This document shows positions 26,811 to 37,000 of a stretch of DNA of 64,000 nt, one piece after another. The notes below the pieces were generated by a model. The model did not search any database. It saw only the letters and a program-made list of their open reading frames with translations, and was not told the DNA's origin. Source of the DNA: Ferruginibacter sp. (lineage in GTDB: Bacteria > Bacteroidota > Bacteroidia > Chitinophagales > Chitinophagaceae); the NCBI GenBank assembly GCA_025963635.1, contig JAOQAK010000075.1:181962-245961 (forward strand). Reading direction: 5' to 3'. Positions within the stretch are counted from its first letter, which is position 1; each line of letters starts with the position of its first letter. A program made the position numbers and the translations under genes.

Positions 26811-28670
26811 ATGACTCACCAAATTAAAACACCCTTTTTTGAGTCTTCCTCTATTAAATCAGAGTTGGAGACATGGGTAAACAGTATAGCTAAGCAGTGT
26901 AATGCCAAGAATATTCATTGGTGTGATGGCTCAAAGCAGGAATATGATGATCTATGTGAATTACTCGTAAAGAAAGGTACTTTCATAAAGTTAAACCAGG
27001 AAAAACGTCCTAATAGCTTCGCTTGTTTTTCTGATCCAAGTGATGTTGCAAGGGTTGAAGATAAAACCTTCATTAACTGCAGAAGGAAAGAAGATGCTGG
27101 TCCTACCAACAACTGGATGGAACCAACTGCCATGAAACAAATCTTAAACGGTTTGATGGACGGTGCAATGACTGGCAGAACATTGTATGTTATTCCTTTT
27201 TGTATGGGCCCTGTGGGGTCTCCCTATTCAAGGTACGGTATTCAACTGACCGATTCTGAATACGTAGTGGTGAACATGTACATCATGACCCGCATGGGAG
27301 AAAACATCTACCCTTATATTAAAACCAAGGAATTTGTAAAATGTATTCATACAGTTGGATCTCCAATAACTGCAGCAACTCCAGATACAAAATGGCCTAA
27401 TAATCCTACTACAAAATACATCTCTCATTTCCCTGAAGAAAGGCTGATCATTTCATACGGCAGCGGTTACGGTGGAAATGCATTGATGGGAAAAAAATGT
27501 TTTGCACTTCGTATTGCTTCAGTAATGGGCAGGGAAGAAGGATGGCTTGCAGAACATATGCTGATCCTTGGCGTTGAATCTCCCGCAAAAGAGAAAACTT
27601 ATGTTGCTGCAGCATTTCCAAGTGCCTGTGGTAAAACCAACTTTTCAATGATGATCCCTGCAAAGGGCGTCGATGACTGGAAAGTAACAACAGTAGGTGA
27701 TGATATTGCCTGGATTCATAAAGGAGAAGATGGCATTTTACACGCTATCAATCCTGAAGCTGGTTATTTTGGAGTAGCTCCCGGCACCAACTATCAAACC
27801 AATCCGAATGCTATGGAAAGCATTAAAGGAAATACAATTTTTACCAACGTAGCTGTTACAACTGATGGCGATATTTGGTGGGAAGGTATGAGCAAAGAAA
27901 TTCCTGAAGGATTAATTGACTGGCATGGTCAACCATACGACAAAACCAGCAGAAAACCAGCAGCACATGCTAATAGCCGTTTTACCGCACCAGCTTATCA
28001 AAATCCGGCAATTGATTCAGAATGGGATAATCCAAAAGGTGTTCCTGTAGCTGCTTTCGTTTTTGGCGGAAGAAGAAGTACTGCCGCTCCATTGGTTTGC
28101 CAGGCATTTAACTGGAACTTTGGTGTGTATGCTGCCGCAACAATGGGTAGTGAAACAACTGCTGCCGCTTTTGGTGAGGTTGGTAAAGTAAGACGCGATC
28201 CATTTGCAATGTTACCATTCATGGGATACCATATGGGTGATTATGTAAACCATTGGCTGCAATTTGGCCGTGATTTACCAAATGCACCACGTATTTTCAG
28301 TGTAAACTGGTTTAGAAAAGATGAAAATGGCAAGTTCCTGTGGCCGGGCTTTGGCGAAAACATGCGTGTTTTAAAATGGATCGTTCAAAGGGTTCATGGT
28401 GGAGCAAGTGCTGTTGAATCTCCAATAGGCTGGATGCCACGTTATGAAGATATGGACTGGACTGGCCAGGAAAACTTCAGCAAAGAAGATTTTGCAAAGA
28501 TCACTACCATCGACAGGGAACTTTGGAAACAGGAATTACTTTCTCACGAAGAGCTTTTCGCTAAACTGTATGATAAGCTTCCAAAAGAATTCTTTTTCAT
28601 GAGAGAACTGCTACTAAGTTCTTTATGGCGCTCACCCGAACATTGGGCATTGGCACCAGAACATGCATAA
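26811..28670 (+). CDS. pckG: Phosphoenolpyruvate carboxykinase (GTP)
   Basis: This 619-residue cytoplasmic enzyme catalyses oxaloacetate + GTP to PEP + GDP + CO2, the entry step of gluconeogenesis. Diagnostic GTP-type motifs are [13 protein letters not shown] (P-loop, with Cys273 and Lys275), [14 protein letters not shown] (second nucleotide motif), [13 protein letters not shown] and [15 protein letters not shown]. Length fits the GTP-dependent family (about 600). It has its own terminator and appears to be monocistronic. The ATG at 26811 follows an A+T-rich leader ending AATATTAATT. Confidence 0.95.
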   Translation: MTHQIKTPFFESSSIKSELETWVNSIAKQCNAKNIHWCDGSKQEYDDLCELLVKKGTFIKLNQEKRPNSFACFSDPSDVARVEDKTFINCRRKEDAGPTNNWMEPTAMKQILNGLMDGAMTGRTLYVIPFCMGPVGSPYSRYGIQLTDSEYVVVNMYIMTRMGENIYPYIKTKEFVKCIHTVGSPITAATPDTKWPNNPTTKYISHFPEERLIISYGSGYGGNALMGKKCFALRIASVMGREEGWLAEHMLILGVESPAKEKTYVAAAFPSACGKTNFSMMIPAKGVDDWKVTTVGDDIAWIHKGEDGILHAINPEAGYFGVAPGTNYQTNPNAMESIKGNTIFTNVAVTTDGDIWWEGMSKEIPEGLIDWHGQPYDKTSRKPAAHANSRFTAPAYQNPAIDSEWDNPKGVPVAAFVFGGRRSTAAPLVCQAFNWNFGVYAAATMGSETTAAAFGEVGKVRRDPFAMLPFMGYHMGDYVNHWLQFGRDLPNAPRIFSVNWFRKDENGKFLWPGFGENMRVLKWIVQRVHGGASAVESPIGWMPRYEDMDWTGQENFSKEDFAKITTIDRELWKQELLSHEELFAKLYDKLPKEFFFMRELLLSSLWRSPEHWALAPEHA

Positions 28671-28680
28671 TTTTTAATAC

Positions 28681-28710
28681 AAGAACGGGTATACTCTACC
28701 CGTTCTTTTT
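28681..28710 (+). terminator. Rho-independent terminator of pckG
   Basis: AAGAACGGGTA at 28681-28691 pairs perfectly with TACCCGTTCTT at 28697-28707 (11 bp, 5-nt loop). A T-run follows directly, 10 nt after the pckG stop. Confidence 0.9.
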
Positions 28711-28743
28711 ATTGTATACCCTATATTATTGTTTATCCCGAAT

Positions 28744-28768
28744 ATTTCACTGGTACAATCAGTGAAAT
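28744..28768. other. 9-bp palindrome upstream of the transporter
   Basis: ATTTCACTG (28744-28752) and CAGTGAAAT (28760-28768) flank GTACAAT. There is no T-run, so it is not a terminator; it could be an operator for the transporter gene that starts about 180 bp later. Confidence 0.35.
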
Positions 28769-28947
28769 CACTGCACAGTGTAATGTGTATTATAACGATT
28801 GATTGTCTGCAAACGATTGCCTGCTGTATGAATTCATTGCATAACGGTTAAAGAATATCATCCAAATTCCTCATAAATAATGGCCTCTCCCATTATAGTC
28901 TAATTATTTTTAATCAGGTGTTTTGGGAGATTTTAATTTTTGTAATT

Positions 28948-30615
28948 ATGAACTGGTTTATACAGCTGTTTACCGAACCCTCCGTAGCACAGGCCGTCAT
29001 TATCTATTCACTGGTGATTGCCATCGGAATAGCTCTTGGAAAAGTAAAAATACTCGGCGTTTCACTAGGCATTACCTGGGTACTTTTTGTTGGTTTAATT
29101 TTTTCTTATTTTGGTATTGTTATTAGCAAAGAGACAGAGCATTTTGTTAAAGAATTTGGCCTGATTCTCTTTGTATACGCTATTGGCTTACAGGTTGGTC
29201 CCGGTTTTTTTGCTTCCCTTAAAAAGAGCGCCCTGGGTAATAATGCGCTTGCAGCCAGTGTTGTTTTGTTGGGCGTTACCATCACTGTAATATTTTTTTA
29301 TACTTCCGGAAACCCCATGTCGATCATGACCGGCGTAATGAGCGGTGCCGTTACCAATACACCTGGCCTTGCGGCAGCACAGGCAGCAGCAGTTGATCTC
29401 AATCTTCCTGGTACCGACAATACCACCATTACCCTGGCATACGCAGTAGCTTATCCTTTCGCGGTAATGGGTATTATTTTATCACTGGTAATTTTGAAAA
29501 AAGTACTTCGCGTTAACCTGGTCAATGAGCAGGAATTGCATCGCAAATTAAATTTCTTTAAATCGAACCGGCCACTTTCTACCCATATCAGGCTGGACAA
29601 TCAACAGCTTATAGGACAGCCGATAAGAAAGATCTTTCAAATGGTGAATGAACCTGTAATCATCTCCAGGATGTTTCACAACGGAACTGTTATTACGCCT
29701 ACCCCCGACCTTATTTTGAGTGACGGGGATGTAATGCTCTTTATCGCCCCAAAACAACTAATGGAGAAAGTTAAATTACTGGTTGGCGCCGAAAGTAAAA
29801 TGAACCTGGTGACAGAGCCTTCAAGTACCCTTATCTCCCGTAAGATTGTGGTAACCAGGAAGGAAGTTACCCATAAACGCCTCGGCGATATTCCGGGAAT
29901 TCAATATGAATCATTGACCCTTACCCGCATTAAAAGAGCGGGTATAGAAATGGTGGCGCATGGCAATATTTATTTGCAGTTGGGTGATACCATTACAGTA
30001 GTAGGCAGCGAGGAGAGCGTAACTGAATTTACAACCGTAGTGGGCAATTCTTTAAAAAGGCTAGAAGCTCCCGACCTGGGCCCAATTTTTATGGGGATTG
30101 TTTTGGGGGTAATTTTAGGAAGCATTCCTTTTTACATTCCCAATGTACCCGTAGCGGTTAAAATTGGCATGGCAGGAGGGCCACTGATCGTCGCTCTTTT
30201 TCTTAGCCGTTTCGGTAATCACTTATACCTCAATAATTACACCACCAGCAGTGCTAACATGATTGTAAGAGAGATCGGCATTGCCCTTTTCCTTGCAAGT
30301 GTAGGATTGAGCAGCGGGCACAACCTTGCATCAGCGTTTAGCGATGGAAGTGGTTATCGCTGGATATTTATGGGCATCGCCATTACCATGATACCCATTT
30401 TAATCGTGGGCATTGTTGCCAGCAAATTTTTCAGAAAAACATATTTCGAGATATGCGGGTTATTGTCCGGGGCATGCACAGACCCCCCTGCCCTTGCATT
30501 TTCCCTAAAAATGGCCGGGAATGATATCCCCTCCGCAACCTATGCTACCGTATATCCTTTAACAATGATCTTAAGGATATTGGCTGCACAATTGCTAATC
30601 CTGTTTTTTAACTGA
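28948..30615 (+). CDS. YidE/AspT-type transporter with two TrkA-C domains
   Basis: An inner-membrane protein of about 555 residues in the aspartate:alanine exchanger (AAE) family. Two hydrophobic halves of 5-6 helices each show the family's repeated pattern (SVAQAVIIYSLVIAIGIALG, MSGAVTNTPGLAAAQAAA; LSGACTDPPALAF). They flank a soluble middle of about 200-370 carrying two TrkA-C/RCK_C regulatory domains (LIGQPIRKIF, MVAHGNIYLQLGDTITVVGS). I start at the ATG at 28948 (MNWFIQLFTEP), which matches homologues I remember; the frame extends 10 codons further up to 28918. The substrate is unknown, with dicarboxylates or amino acids likely. It follows pckG but has a terminator between. Confidence 0.85.
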   Translation: MNWFIQLFTEPSVAQAVIIYSLVIAIGIALGKVKILGVSLGITWVLFVGLIFSYFGIVISKETEHFVKEFGLILFVYAIGLQVGPGFFASLKKSALGNNALAASVVLLGVTITVIFFYTSGNPMSIMTGVMSGAVTNTPGLAAAQAAAVDLNLPGTDNTTITLAYAVAYPFAVMGIILSLVILKKVLRVNLVNEQELHRKLNFFKSNRPLSTHIRLDNQQLIGQPIRKIFQMVNEPVIISRMFHNGTVITPTPDLILSDGDVMLFIAPKQLMEKVKLLVGAESKMNLVTEPSSTLISRKIVVTRKEVTHKRLGDIPGIQYESLTLTRIKRAGIEMVAHGNIYLQLGDTITVVGSEESVTEFTTVVGNSLKRLEAPDLGPIFMGIVLGVILGSIPFYIPNVPVAVKIGMAGGPLIVALFLSRFGNHLYLNNYTTSSANMIVREIGIALFLASVGLSSGHNLASAFSDGSGYRWIFMGIAITMIPILIVGIVASKFFRKTYFEICGLLSGACTDPPALAFSLKMAGNDIPSATYATVYPLTMILRILAAQLLILFFN

Positions 30616-30698
30616 TTTGATGAAACCCTAGAACAACCCATAAAGCCATGAACCTGCGTATAGGCGAGTGGCTTTTTATTTCAGCACAATTAATTTAC

Positions 30699-31457
30699 AT
30701 GAAAAGATTTCAAACAACCCTACGCTTCATTTGCTTTATAATCATCATCATTGTTCCTTCTCTCCATTCTTTTGCACAAGCCAAGGTAAAGGAAATCAAT
30801 CACCAGAGCCAAAGCTGGTTTAGCATCAACAGCACCACCAGGCTGACGAATAAATTTGGCATAATTGCCGACCTGCACATGAGGAGAAATAATTTTGCGG
30901 CAGATCCCAGTTTTTATTTTGCAAGAATAGGTGCTAATTACTGGATAAAGGAAAATATTACTGCTGTGCTGGGTTACGGACAAATGTGGGTAGCCCCTAC
31001 CACTGCCAATTGGCATCATTTTGTTCAGGAACACCGTGTTTACCAGCAAATTCAGATGAGTACGAAAATAGGGAAAATATCTTTGCTCAACCGTTTAAGA
31101 AATGAGCAACGCTGGCAGGAAAAAATAGCCAACGACAAGTTCACCCACAACTACAAATTTACAGATCGCATCCGCTACCTTTTAAGTATGACTATACCGG
31201 TATTTAAAAATCCAAAATACCCTTCACTGGTGCTTGCCGATGAACTGTGTTTCCACTTTGGAAAAGAAGTTATTTACAACACATTCGATCAAAACAGGTA
31301 TTTTATCGGGATCAAACAACCGATTAGTAAATCATTGAGTTTTGATACCGGATATATGATGGTTTTTCAGCAAAAAGCTTCCGGGTATCAATATGATAAA
31401 AATCAAACTTACCGGTTGTTCTTTTATTATACACCCGATCTCAGGAAGAAAAAATAA
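30699..31457 (+). CDS. DUF2490 family outer-membrane protein
   Basis: An exported protein of 252 residues. I choose the start at 30699 (MKRFQTTLRFICF) because it gives a clean signal peptide ending SLHSFAQ; the longer frame from 30648 adds 17 unlikely residues. The rest is a run of amphipathic beta strands with many aromatic residues (SQSWFSINSTTRLTNKFG, YWIKENITAVLGYG, LSFDTGYMMVFQQ) ending YRLFFYYTPDL, as in the DUF2490 family of predicted outer-membrane barrels. Function is unknown. It follows the transporter by 83 bp on the same strand and overlaps the convergent pseudogene by 17 bp. Confidence 0.8.
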   Translation: MKRFQTTLRFICFIIIIIVPSLHSFAQAKVKEINHQSQSWFSINSTTRLTNKFGIIADLHMRRNNFAADPSFYFARIGANYWIKENITAVLGYGQMWVAPTTANWHHFVQEHRVYQQIQMSTKIGKISLLNRLRNEQRWQEKIANDKFTHNYKFTDRIRYLLSMTIPVFKNPKYPSLVLADELCFHFGKEVIYNTFDQNRYFIGIKQPISKSLSFDTGYMMVFQQKASGYQYDKNQTYRLFFYYTPDLRKKK

Positions 31458-31981
31458 AAGAGCACAACAATTTTCGGAAAGCCCTGTAATCAACCCGCCG
31501 ATCAGCGGTTGTTTTTAATAACGGCCGCTTTTTTTTTGAAGCTATTCTGGCAATTGCAATTAGTACAAAAGAGACTACCAAAAATACAATTACCATCCCG
31601 CAGATATTGAGAAATACCTGGTTATAACCCAAACTGTTTACATCAATAAAGGGGTATGGATAAAAACCAGCCACCGCTCCACGGATCAAAATATACAAGC
31701 AATACATAACAGGGTAAATTAACCATGGCAAAACATGCTTCCATGCCAGCGTTTCTTTCGGAACAAACAGTAACCAATAAACGATAAATAACAGGGGAAT
31801 AAAGGAATGAAGTATTTCATCTACGATTCGTTGTAATCCCTGCGGTTCCCATAAAAACCGAAGTAAGGGAAGCCGTTCTGTTGACAACTATAAGATCGAG
31901 CTGAAGCAGCAGCGTAGCCCGTCCAAAAACTGCACCGATAATTAAAAACAGGCGCCCGGGTTGGTTTGAGATATTTCCCAT
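31441..31981 (-). pseudogene. Pr6Pr-family membrane protein broken by an internal deletion
   Basis: Both ends of a FAR-17a/AIG1-like (Pr6Pr) membrane protein are present but in different frames. From an ATG at 31981 one frame reads MGNISNQPGRLFLIIGAVFG and then a first membrane helix ending QLDLIVVNRTASLT. The other frame, open from 31887 to 31441, begins at RFLWEPQGLQRIVDEILHSF and runs to the family's C-terminus (LIRGAVAGFYPYPFIDVNSL). An intact protein has about 60-70 residues with two or three helices between these parts. The join near 31860 changes frame, so an out-of-frame deletion is the simplest reading. The 148-codon ORF alone would need a TTG start in mid-protein. Confidence 0.8.
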
Positions 31982-32231
31982 AACATTATATTAGTATAAA
32001 GTAATGGAAAATAATTGAAGTAGTAGTGAAGTGTTAAAGATAAAATGGGAGCAGCTGAAGGCATATAATTACCTCCTGGCCAACATGGAAATAAACTTAT
32101 GGCCGCCGAATTGTTCACGCTGTTGTGATTGCTTCTCACTCATGAATATAGTAAATCAAACCACAAGCCAAAGGAATATGGAATTTGGTATCCCGACATG
32201 TGCCGATCAAAATTGTTGACAAAAAATAGAC

Positions 32232-32735
32232 CTATAAAACGGCGTGTTTTCGTCGTATCAACCTGATATTTTTTACGGATTCTTTACGCATCAGGTGCAT
32301 GGGGACGGCAACTCCCATCGCCAGTGACATAATAATAAATACTGTTTTCACACCATTGTTCACCGTTTCAGAAAGCACCAGGTTGTAATCTGGCCCGATC
32401 ACCCCGGTTAATTTTATAAGTCCCAGCATGGTACGGTAAGCAAACACACCGGGTATCAGTGGTATCACCGAGGGAATAGCAAATATCATCGGCGGTGCAT
32501 GGCGAAAATGCGCAACAGGTATGCTGCAAATGCCCACTACCAAAGCTCCTGCAAAAGACGCGAAGACTACTCCCATGGCCAGTTGCAATAAACTGAATTT
32601 CAAAAAGCCCCCCATAGCGCCACCCACCCAAATCGCAAATAAGGTACGGGGCGGTACATTAAACAAAATGCCGAACCCAACTGCTCCCCAGCCGCACCAA
32701 AATGCTTTACTCAGAATAAGTATCCAATCCATCAT
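32232..32735 (-). CDS. Threonine/serine exporter, C-terminal half protein (ThrE_2 type)
   Basis: This 167-residue inner-membrane protein with about five helices corresponds to the C-terminal half of ThrE or to E. coli YjjB (FGILFNVPPRTLFAIWVGGA, PMIFAIPSVIPLIPGVFAYR). The start is 3 nt after the stop of the upstream half-protein gene. The two products are expected to form one exporter of threonine, serine or other small solutes; in E. coli YjjP/YjjB has been linked to succinate export. Substrate here is unknown. Confidence 0.88.
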   Translation of the reverse strand: MMDWILILSKAFWCGWGAVGFGILFNVPPRTLFAIWVGGAMGGFLKFSLLQLAMGVVFASFAGALVVGICSIPVAHFRHAPPMIFAIPSVIPLIPGVFAYRTMLGLIKLTGVIGPDYNLVLSETVNNGVKTVFIIMSLAMGVAVPMHLMRKESVKNIRLIRRKHAVL

Positions 32736-32738
32736 TAA

Positions 32739-33512
32739 TTATTTCAGGTTATAAATAAGCATTGCGGATAATAATCCTAAGGCAATGGCAAGTGCAAACA
32801 TCAGTGCGTTTACTCCCCTTACTATACCATTTAAGATGTTACCGTCAATTAAATCGGTATAGCAATTGATCAATGGCACACCAGGTATCAGGAACAAAAC
32901 AGAGGTTGCAAAAGCATGTTCAAAATTGATGTTCAAACCGGCTTTTACAAATGCTCCTGCAAATAAGGAGGCAACCAATGAGCCCATGAAAACACAGATA
33001 TAAGGATTGAACTTTTTTTTGATGGCTTCCTGTCGCACAAACAAGCCAAAAACGGTAGCTCCAAAAGTGATCACCATTTCCAGCAATTTGCCGCCAAAGG
33101 TGAAGCAGAATGCAGAGCCTGCAAGACCCACGGCAAGCAGCACAATAACACGGGGATAATGTGGCAATGCAATCAACCTGTTCAGTTCATCCCTAAGCTC
33201 CTGCAGGGTTAAGTCTTTTTCACTGGCAACCCAGCTTAATCTGCTGATACCGGAAATGGTTTTAAAATTCACTCCCTGCCCCGGGGTGGTGCGGATTCCG
33301 TTAAATACCGGCAACTCGTCTTCATCGCTGAGCGCTAATGAAACTGATTTGGGAGCAATGGAAATATGAGGAAGATATCCGTACGTGGTGGCGAGCCTGC
33401 GCATTGTGATCCTGATGCGACTTACACTTGCACCGGAACTCAAAAGGTAAACACCAACGTCCAGTAAAATTGATCCAAATTCTTTCGCCTCATTATTTTT
33501 TTGTTGATTCAT
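32739..33512 (-). CDS. Threonine/serine exporter, N-terminal half protein (ThrE type)
   Basis: This 257-residue protein has a cytoplasmic N-terminal region with the family signature (FGSILLDVGVYLLSSGASVS RI region, TYGYLPHISIAPKSVSLAL), then five membrane helices. FLIPGVPLINCYTDLIDGNI is the typical conserved loop. It equals YjjP or the first half of ThrE. It is the first gene of a two-gene operon with the ThrE_2 gene just downstream. No amino-acid biosynthesis gene is adjacent. Confidence 0.88.
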   Translation of the reverse strand: MNQQKNNEAKEFGSILLDVGVYLLSSGASVSRIRITMRRLATTYGYLPHISIAPKSVSLALSDEDELPVFNGIRTTPGQGVNFKTISGISRLSWVASEKDLTLQELRDELNRLIALPHYPRVIVLLAVGLAGSAFCFTFGGKLLEMVITFGATVFGLFVRQEAIKKKFNPYICVFMGSLVASLFAGAFVKAGLNINFEHAFATSVLFLIPGVPLINCYTDLIDGNILNGIVRGVNALMFALAIALGLLSAMLIYNLK

Positions 33513-34058
33513 CCAATAAATTAAAATGAAGAATAATTCTTTGCAAAAGTACAGGTAAAAAACTCCGAAAGCCTTTTAAATTGTATAATTAATGTGTCAA
33601 AAGTACATTATTGCAGTGCACGCTTTTCAAACCCTGAAAACGGTCTCTTTTGCATTCTTTTCCGGGGATGCTCATGCATTTGGAAAGGATGTTGCCTGAT
33701 GCTTCAATTGATGTCTTTGATGCAAAATTCTGCTGAACACCGGCCTTTGATAAAACACACTCGCAAGGCCGTTGATTTCTGTATCTTTTTTAGATACAAA
33801 TGGACAAATCGTAAAAACCGGAAGAGCATCGCAACAAGAATTCTACCCGGTACCCGCAAACATGATATCACTCCAACTAAATCAAACCGCTGTATGGCAG
33901 GAACTTTCAAAATCTACTGGAAGCCGCTTCCCAAACCAATTCCGGGCGAAAAATTTGTCTCACATTCTTTAAATTTAAGAGGCGAATTTCTAACACATGT
34001 ATAATTTAATAGTTATATTGTGATAATAATTTTTTTGTCAATTTCTCAACTAGTTGCG
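33513..34058. other. Intergenic region upstream of the large T9SS protein
   Basis: A 546-bp gap between divergent genes. Plus-strand frames at 33594-34004 and 33772-33972 have no signal, domain or codon support. One short stretch (LERMLPDASIDVFDAKF) looks protein-like but is interrupted by stops. I see no RNA gene. The promoter of the large gene presumably lies near its right end. Confidence 0.4.
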
Positions 34059-37000
34059 ATGTCTAAGCCTCTCGAATTCCATAAACACATATTTATAATC
34101 GTTTTTATACTTGGGTTTTTTTGCAATCATTCAAGCGCACAAGACGATCCGTTCAAAATAACGGATTTCATCGTATTCGGTGGCAGGGGCCCCATCCCGG
34201 CGGGCACGTCGGTAACACAACCCGGAGCTCCTGGATTTGGAGTGCAAATTGGCGCAAACTCAAACATCTCCAATGGGGCAGTCGGGAGTTATACCCTGGT
34301 GAAAAGTACGGGAAATGCTAAGATCGGCGGAGGTATACATAGCGGTGGCACAATCGAACTTAACAATAGCAATTCGGTTAAAGGATGGATTACAGCAGCA
34401 AATTCAGCTAACCTGAACGGAGCAATTTTCCGGGCCGGATCAAACAGTTCCTTTGGAGCAAATATTGATGTAAGAGGGAACATCGTAGTTAGAGGAGGTA
34501 CACTTACAGGAAAGGTTACGCATCCATTCGGAACGGGTTATTCCGGACCATCACCATCAAGGGGCGAGTTTATCAAAGATCCCGCTATCCCAATGCTACC
34601 CACAATGCCAGTTATTGCAAATTTTGGCAGCAATATTTCAACCACTATTGCAACTTCCAAAACACTTAAACCTGGCACTTATGGCAATATTGCCTTAAGC
34701 GGAAATAGAGTGCTGACGCTGTCGGGAACTGGCATCTATATTTTTAAATCAATTAAAAACAGGGATTACAACCGGATTGTATTCGATTTCATGAATGATA
34801 AATCGGGCATGTTCAAAATTTATGTTGAAGAGGATGTAGCCTGGGGTAACGTAGATGCAAATGCGATAAACGGTGGCGATGCTTCGAGGATATATTTTGA
34901 AGTGCATGGAAGAGGGGCAACTTCACCGGATGGTACCGTGGCATTTAGCCTCGTTAACGGCTTTGGTGGAATTTCTACAAAATGGCTGGGCACTGTTTGG
35001 GCGCCTTTTGCCGCTATTAATATTACTTCAGCAATGGGTTCGGGCAAACTTACCGGTGCATTCTGGAGCGGCACCCAGGTGAAAATCCAGAACGGCCTTA
35101 CCCTAAATTTTGCACCTTTTCGATATGATACTTCTCCGGAATACATTTATCCTGACTATCCCCCACCACCCAATTACAAGTCGAATGCTATCATCGGACC
35201 GGAGTTATTTTCCCTTTGTCAGAATTATGCCAGCGGGATTGTTCCTTCCCCCTACATATACCACATCATCGGTCAAAGTGTATTGATTGAAATAATAGCA
35301 ACGGTAGGGCAATATCAAACCCTGCTGCAGAAACTGCAAAATGTTTATGGAATGACCGATTTTGTTGATAATGGCCCAAATACATTAATTATTACAGGTA
35401 AAATCCCTATTGCTAATCTATGTAAGTTAAATGATGATGCCACTATCAGGCCTTATATCAATCATTGCCGCCCACTTTTCCCGGCTATTGTGAGCAGTGG
35501 TGTAGCTTTAACCAACGGTGATATTGCAATGCATTCCGATCTTGTTCGAAATAGCTATAACCTGTCAGGATCCGGGATAAAAGTCGGTGTACTTTCAGAT
35601 GGTTACAACACCATACCAGGAGATCCGGCACACACAGATATTTTAAACGGTGATCTCCCCGGAACCGGCAATCCTGACCATCCGCTTCCGGTAGAAATAT
35701 TGAAAGAATACCCTTACGGAAGGGTTTCAGATGAAGGACGAGCTATGCTGCAGACCATACATGATGTAGCGCCAGGCTCTCCACTGGCCTTTAGAACAGG
35801 CTTTGTAAGTGAAGGAGATTTTGCTCAGGGAATTATCGAATTACAGGAGCATGGATGTAGAGTTATTGCAGATGATGTTACTTTTATTACTGCGCCATTT
35901 CTTAAAGACGGCATTGCTGCCAAAGCCGTTGATCTTGTAAAAAGTAAAGGAGTTTCCTATTTTTCGGCAGCGGGCAACTTTGGCAACAGATCTTACGAAA
36001 GCTTTTTTACGCCCACCTCGGCACCACCCGGCATAACCGGATCGGTCCATAACTTTGGTGGAGGCGATTTTCTTCAAAGTGATTCTTTGAAACCCGGAGT
36101 TTACACAATCGTACTGCAATGGGAAGATTCGATTTACTCGTTAGGACAGGGTGGTGCGTTGAACGATTTGGATATTTACCTTGCCGATGATGCCGGCAAC
36201 TTGCTTTTTGGTATGAACCGGTTTAACATCGGCAGTGACCCTATTGAAGTACTACCTTTTGTAGTAACAGCAAATACGAGAACCAATATTATGGTGGTAA
36301 GGGCATTTGGCAGTAAGAATGTAAGGTTTAAGTTTATAGTATTTCGCGGGGAATTGAAATTCAATGAATATATCACTGGAACATCCACATTGGTAGGACA
36401 GGCAAATGCTGAGGGTGCAATGGCGGTGGGTGCTATCCGTTACACCAACACACCTGCTTTTGGTGTTACAATCCCCCAGGTTGAAACCTTCTCCTCTGTA
36501 GGTGGAACCCCGGTTTATGGTGTAATAAGGAATAAGCCTGATTTTAGTGCCCCCGATGGCGGAAACAGCAGTGTGAATTTTGGCGCGCCAAACATTGACG
36601 GAGATTTATTCCCCAACTTCTTTGGAACTTCCGCCGCCGCTCCCCACGCTGCCGGTGTAGCCGCATTAGTTTTGGAAGGGAAAAAGACCTTTTACAACAA
36701 GGACCTGGAACCGGATTCCGTAAGAATACTATTGAGCCAAACATCCCTTGATGCAGCAACTCCGGGCTTTGATTACAGTTCGGGCTTTGGCTTAATACAG
36801 GCTGATTCAGCGGTTGGTACTTTTGCAGTGCCCACACCTCGTTTAACAGCATTGGTATTGCCCACCACACCATTGTTCGTGCCGGGAAAGGCTCCCTTCA
36901 TTCTTAAGATAGAAGGAAATTTTTTAAGGCCTACCTCGGTGATAACTTTCCGGGGAACTGCGCTTGCCACAACTGTACTAAGTGATACCGAGGCAATGGC

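Noticed and set aside
33594-34004. 136-codon plus-strand ORF before the large T9SS protein
   Set aside because: No signal peptide, domain or sensible composition; overlapping alternative frames are equally poor.
34020-34058. GTG start 13 codons upstream for the large T9SS protein
   Set aside because: The ATG at 34059 gives a normal signal peptide; the extension adds a second hydrophobic stretch.
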